Assembly: GCA_902772715.1 (NCBI GenBank)
Contig: CACYBT010000252.1
Span: 1 to 8,537, forward strand
Length of the DNA: 8,537 bases
DNA from: an uncultured Succinivibrio sp.
GTDB lineage: Bacteria > Pseudomonadota > Gammaproteobacteria > Enterobacterales > Succinivibrionaceae
Direction of reading: 5' to 3'
The notes under the pieces are model-generated. The model ran no database searches and was not told the origin of the DNA. It saw only the letters and a list, made by a program, of their open reading frames with translations. The position numbers and the translations under genes were made by a program. Of the stretch, positions 6,600 to 8,537 are shown in pieces; the first letter of the stretch is position 1, and every line of letters starts with the position of its first letter.

Positions 6600-7667
6600 T
6601 TATTTGATATCCTTCTCAGAATAGTAGCCAGAATCAACTAATACTTCTTTTAGGTTGTCTTTGGTAACAACGATTGGAGAACACAGGAATGATGGGATAA
6701 CACCAGTACCATTGTTATAGGTTGAAGTATCGTTTACAGGAACATCCTTCTTGTCAACGATAGCATTAACCATCTTCACCACCTGATCGGCCAGCACACG
6801 GGTATCCTTGAATACTGACATGGTCTGAATACCTTTCTTCATATTCTTGACAGATGGCTTATCGCAATCCTGACCAGTTAGGATTGGGAAATTATCCTTG
6901 TTATAACCCTCGGCAACCAGAGCGTTGGTAATACCATTGGCTACAGAGTCATTGGATGACAGAATAGCATCGAGTTTTTTACCTTCAGGGCCATAGCCAT
7001 TGGATGAAATCAGGTTCTCCATACGTTTCTGGGCTTCTTCAGTTGACCAGTTCAAAGTAGCAACCTGCTCTTTCTTAGTCTGTCCTGATGGGCATACCAA
7101 CTTGCCTTTGTCCAAGTATGGCTGTAACACATCGATAGCGCCACCCCAGAAGAAGTTAACATTGTTATCATCAATAGAACCAGTGAAGAACTCAATGTTC
7201 TTAGGAGTAGTGTTAGCATCTTTTAATTTTAAGGCGTCAACAATAAAGTTACCCTGAATCTGACCTACTTTGTAGTTATCGAAAGTTGCATAGTAGGAAA
7301 TAGCGTCGGAATTCATGATAAGACGGTCATAGGAGATAACAGGAATTCCCTTTTCTTTAGCACCGCGCAGAACTTCTGTCAGGGAGCCGCCATCAATAGG
7401 AGCAACCACAAGAACGTCGCAGTTGGCAGCAATCAGATTCTCAATCTGGTTTAACTGTGTAGGAATATCATTATCACCAGCATATAACAGCTCTACTTTG
7501 TGTTTGGACTGCTCCAGCTGGTCTTTCAAATTATGACCATCCTGGTTCCAGCGCTGTAAGGACTGAGTTGGCATGGAAACACCGATTTTAGCGGCATTAG
7601 CAGTACCAGTTGCAGTAATAGCCATAACAGCACAGCAGAGAGCGGTTAAAGTAGTCTTAATCTTCAT
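6600..7667 (-). CDS. chvE: ChvE-type periplasmic monosaccharide-binding protein
   Basis: A 355-residue exported protein. Residues 1-25 are a Sec signal peptide (MKIKTT start, hydrophobic core, cleavage likely after ANA-25). C11 is preceded by L, so the site is not a good lipobox. The mature part is a two-lobe periplasmic-binding fold close to ChvE: MPTQSLQRW (32-40), PIDGGSLTEVL (90-100), ISYDRLI (111-117), FDNYKVGQ (129-136), GSIDDNN (163-169), SSNDSVANGI (237-246), TGQDCDKPSVK (264-274), FKDTR (286-290) and VDSGYY near the end. ChvE proteins bind several aldoses (galactose, glucose, arabinose, xylose, fucose), so this one may be broad; the kinase suggests a pentose. GAGGT (7682-7678) lies 10-11 nt before the ATG. 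It is the first gene after a long control region and is followed by a terminator-like hairpin. XylF is the alternative, but the motifs fit ChvE better. Confidence 0.93.
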   Translation of the reverse strand: MKIKTTLTALCCAVMAITATGTANAAKIGVSMPTQSLQRWNQDGHNLKDQLEQSKHKVELLYAGDNDIPTQLNQIENLIAANCDVLVVAPIDGGSLTEVLRGAKEKGIPVISYDRLIMNSDAISYYATFDNYKVGQIQGNFIVDALKLKDANTTPKNIEFFTGSIDDNNVNFFWGGAIDVLQPYLDKGKLVCPSGQTKKEQVATLNWSTEEAQKRMENLISSNGYGPEGKKLDAILSSNDSVANGITNALVAEGYNKDNFPILTGQDCDKPSVKNMKKGIQTMSVFKDTRVLADQVVKMVNAIVDKKDVPVNDTSTYNNGTGVIPSFLCSPIVVTKDNLKEVLVDSGYYSEKDIK

Positions 7668-7677
7668 ATTAAATAAA

Positions 7678-7682
7678 ACCTC
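7678..7682 (-). promoter_or_regulatory. Ribosome binding site of the binding-protein gene
   Basis: The minus-strand GAGGT is separated from the ATG at 7667 by an A/T-only spacer of about 10 nt. The spacing is slightly long but this is the only purine-rich match, and the ATG gives a clean signal peptide. Confidence 0.65.
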
Positions 7683-7702
7683 ATGTCTTTTTTGTTAAGT
7701 TT

Positions 7703-7719
7703 TGTGCAACATTGTGCAC
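7703..7719. promoter_or_regulatory. Copy 1 of the TGTGCAA-N3-TGTGCA motif
   Basis: TGTGCAACATTGTGCAC contains two direct TGTGCA units 10 bp apart, one helical turn. It overlaps the left half of the palindrome at 7713-7726 and matches a second copy at 7978-7994 at 14 of 17 positions. Direct repeats at one-turn spacing suggest a dimeric or AraC-like regulator, or secondary operators for loop formation. Confidence 0.45.
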
Positions 7720-7726
7720 GAGCACA
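7713..7726. promoter_or_regulatory. LacI-type operator candidate
   Basis: TGTGCACGAGCACA is a palindrome with a central CG and 12 of 14 positions symmetric, the usual architecture of LacI/GalR operators. It lies 46-59 nt upstream of the binding-protein ATG and directly downstream (minus strand) of an AT-rich TATTATAA stretch, where a repressor would cover the transcription start. The regulator at 29-1063 is the obvious candidate to bind; this is inference. Confidence 0.55.
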
Positions 7727-7728
7727 TT

Positions 7729-7752
7729 TTTATAATAGTTGGTGATTGTCAA
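7729..7752 (-). promoter_or_regulatory. Possible promoter of the transport operon
   Basis: On the minus strand a perfect TTGACA (7752-7747) and an AT-rich TATTATAA (7737-7730) precede the operator palindrome. Their spacing (9-12 nt) is too short for a normal sigma-70 pair, so only the -10-like part may be real, with a weak -35 or an activator. Location relative to the operator is the main support. Confidence 0.3.
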
Positions 7753-7897
7753 AATTGCATTATTTATATTTAATTTACCATTCAATTTTACGATAGCAAT
7801 CTCACTAATTTAGTATCACATTGTTTTTAAACATATTTTTAATTTAAAAAGTATATTTTGAACAGGGGCAGATTAATTCTATATATGAAAAATCTTT

Positions 7898-7913
7898 AAA
7901 CAAACGTTTACGC
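7898..7913. promoter_or_regulatory. PurR/LacI-like box, possible distal operator
   Basis: AAACAAACGTTTACGC contains the perfect palindrome AAACGTTT with central CG and agrees with the PurR consensus ACGCAAACGTTTGCGT at 12 of 16 positions by eye. It lies 186 nt upstream of the 7713-7726 palindrome, a distance compatible with looping by a LacI-family tetramer. Which regulator binds, if any, is unknown. Confidence 0.4.
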
Positions 7914-7977
7914 AAATTACTTTTACAATATTTAATATCATAATTATTTTTCTTGATATTCAGTAAGATATTATTTG

Positions 7978-7994
7978 TGTGCAATAATGTGCAT
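7978..7994. promoter_or_regulatory. Copy 2 of the TGTGCAA-N3-TGTGCA motif
   Basis: TGTGCAATAATGTGCAT repeats the copy at 7703-7719 (14 of 17 identical) in the same orientation, 275 bp away. Again two TGTGCA units are 10 bp apart. The conservation of both half-units and their spacing in AT-rich DNA argues for a protein-binding site. Confidence 0.45.
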
Positions 7995-8010
7995 TAGACA
8001 ATTCAGGGAA

Positions 8011-8033
8011 TTTAGTTCACTCAGTAAACTAAA
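8011..8033. repeat. Inverted repeat TTTAGTT...AACTAAA
   Basis: The arms TTTAGTT (8011-8017) and AACTAAA (8027-8033) flank 9 nt. AC/GT inside the loop can extend the stem past one mismatch. It is AT-rich and not followed by a T tract on either strand, so a binding site is as likely as a transcript end. Confidence 0.45.
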
Positions 8034-8239
8034 TCGCATATAGTCAATATTGTGTATAAATTATCCTCAAAAAGAGTAAAATTTCTTAAAAAGTGCGGCT
8101 CTAAAGATCAAAAAAATGGTTTTTAAGTAGTATATTTTTTTCAAGGGAAGGTTATGAATGAAATGAGCTAATTTAACAATGGAGGGGTGTTGAGATCACT
8201 TTGTTTAACTGCACATAATAGCTTTTTCACTCTACAAAT

Positions 8240-8271
8240 CGAAGGCACAAACTGTTTCTGTGCAACTTTCG
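8240..8271. repeat. Imperfect hairpin containing TGTGC/GCACA
   Basis: CGAAG-GCACA (8240-8249) can pair with TGTGC-AA-CTTTCG (8259-8271), with a 2-nt bulge and one extra T; the loop is 9 nt. There is no gene directly attached to it in the window. Confidence 0.35.
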
Positions 8272-8451
8272 TTTAGTTTCCGTGATTAAAAATTCTCCTT
8301 GTAAAGAAGGGACTTTTGAACTTACGTTATTCTATGGAAAAAATGATTCCTTTTGTTCAGTTGCCTAACATCAAAAGATACGATTGCAGATTTATCCAGC
8401 AAAAAAAACACATACGCAACTTTTACTTAAGGTATTGACCAGTGCTCTTGA

Positions 8452-8537
8452 TTGACACTCCCACGACTAAAGTCGTGGGATTCCTGCTTCACAGATCGTT
8501 GCATAGTGAACTATGTCTTACACAATCTCTAGGAGAA
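8452..8537 (-). mobile_element. Terminal part of an IS200/IS605-type (TnpB-associated) element, cut by the window edge
   Basis: Read on the minus strand, the sequence runs GAAGCAGGAATCCCACGACT, then the second arm of a perfect 10-bp inverted repeat (TCCCACGACT, AA/TT, AGTCGTGGGA, 8459-8480), then GTGTCAA ending at 8452. This GAATCCC-hairpin-GGGAGTGTCAA arrangement is typical of the 3' end of TnpB elements, where it forms the guide-RNA (omega RNA) scaffold end. One minus frame reads EAGIPRL-stop (8490-8467), a common TnpB tail, but it has a stop at 8520-8518. Another frame stays open from 8536 to a TGA at 8491-8489. Whether an intact tnpB lies beyond 8537 cannot be seen. Polarity implies the element body is to the right and the target flank starts at 8451. 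Confidence 0.7.

Larger units (their letters stand above)
7753..8451. other. Long AT-rich non-coding region upstream of the operon
   Basis: About 700 nt without a credible gene on either strand. It holds the PurR/LacI-like box (7898-7913), the second TGTGCAA-N3-TGTGCA motif (7978-7994), an inverted repeat (8011-8033) and an imperfect hairpin (8240-8271). A third TGTGCAA (8259-8265) falls in that hairpin. The part between 8272 and 8451 shows only a lysine-rich 34-codon frame with no ribosome site. This is larger than a simple promoter needs, so an untranslated RNA or remains of a displaced gene are possible. Confidence 0.6.

Noticed and set aside
3440..7667. Naming the transporter XylFGH outright
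   Set aside because: Specific motifs of the binding protein and ATPase (YDRLI, GSIDDNN, GSYEGDI) fit ChvE/GguA better, so the sugar was left open.
8334..8438. Plus-strand 34-codon frame starting MEKMIPFVQLP
   Set aside because: It has no ribosome binding site at usable spacing, low-complexity lysine-rich content and no recognisable family. It is likely chance in AT-rich DNA.
1..8537. CRISPR arrays, tRNA or rRNA genes, toxin-antitoxin or phage defence genes
   Set aside because: No regularly spaced repeats, cloverleaf sequences, rRNA stretches or relevant protein motifs were found on either strand.

Overview
The window is one gene cluster for uptake and first-step metabolism of a monosaccharide, with all five genes on the minus strand. 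In transcription order it encodes a periplasmic sugar-binding protein of the ChvE type (7667-6600), a two-domain sugar ABC ATPase of the MmsA/GguA type (6183-4609), the matching permease (4603-3440), a xylulokinase-type FGGY kinase with an extra C-terminal DUF4867-like domain (3324-1147), and a LacI-family regulator (1063-29). The binding protein, ATPase and permease resemble the 'multiple monosaccharide' ChvE-GguA-GguB set more closely than XylFGH. The exact sugar is therefore open, although the kinase points to a pentulose such as xylulose.

The Sec-type signal peptide on a soluble binding protein, the AT-rich intergenic DNA and the protein styles fit a low-to-medium GC Gram-negative gut fermenter. 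A gammaproteobacterium of the Succinivibrionaceae kind is my best guess, but the taxonomy is inference only.

Region by region (right to left, as transcribed): 8452-8537 is the terminal part of an IS200/IS605-type element whose body lies beyond the window. 7668-8451 is a long AT-rich non-coding stretch holding the operon control region: a LacI-type palindrome next to a possible -10, a second PurR/LacI-like box, and a repeated TGTGCAA-N3-TGTGCA motif. After the binding-protein gene comes a Rho-independent terminator-like hairpin. It is followed by about 340 nt of highly structured non-coding DNA with hairpins near both ends, interpreted as a non-autonomous or decayed IS200/IS605-ISC (TnpB/IscB-type) element lodged inside the operon just before the ATPase start. 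The ATPase and permease genes are tightly coupled. A clear terminator follows the permease gene, then come the kinase fusion gene, a perfect 29-nt palindrome, and the regulator gene.

Proposed working: the binding protein captures sugar in the periplasm and the ATPase-permease imports it. After isomerisation by an enzyme not encoded here, the kinase phosphorylates the ketose. The LacI-type protein probably senses the sugar and controls the 7.7-7.9 kb operators. The most unusual items are the kinase-DUF4867 fusion, the structured element between binding protein and ATPase, and the TnpB-type RNA end at the window edge.
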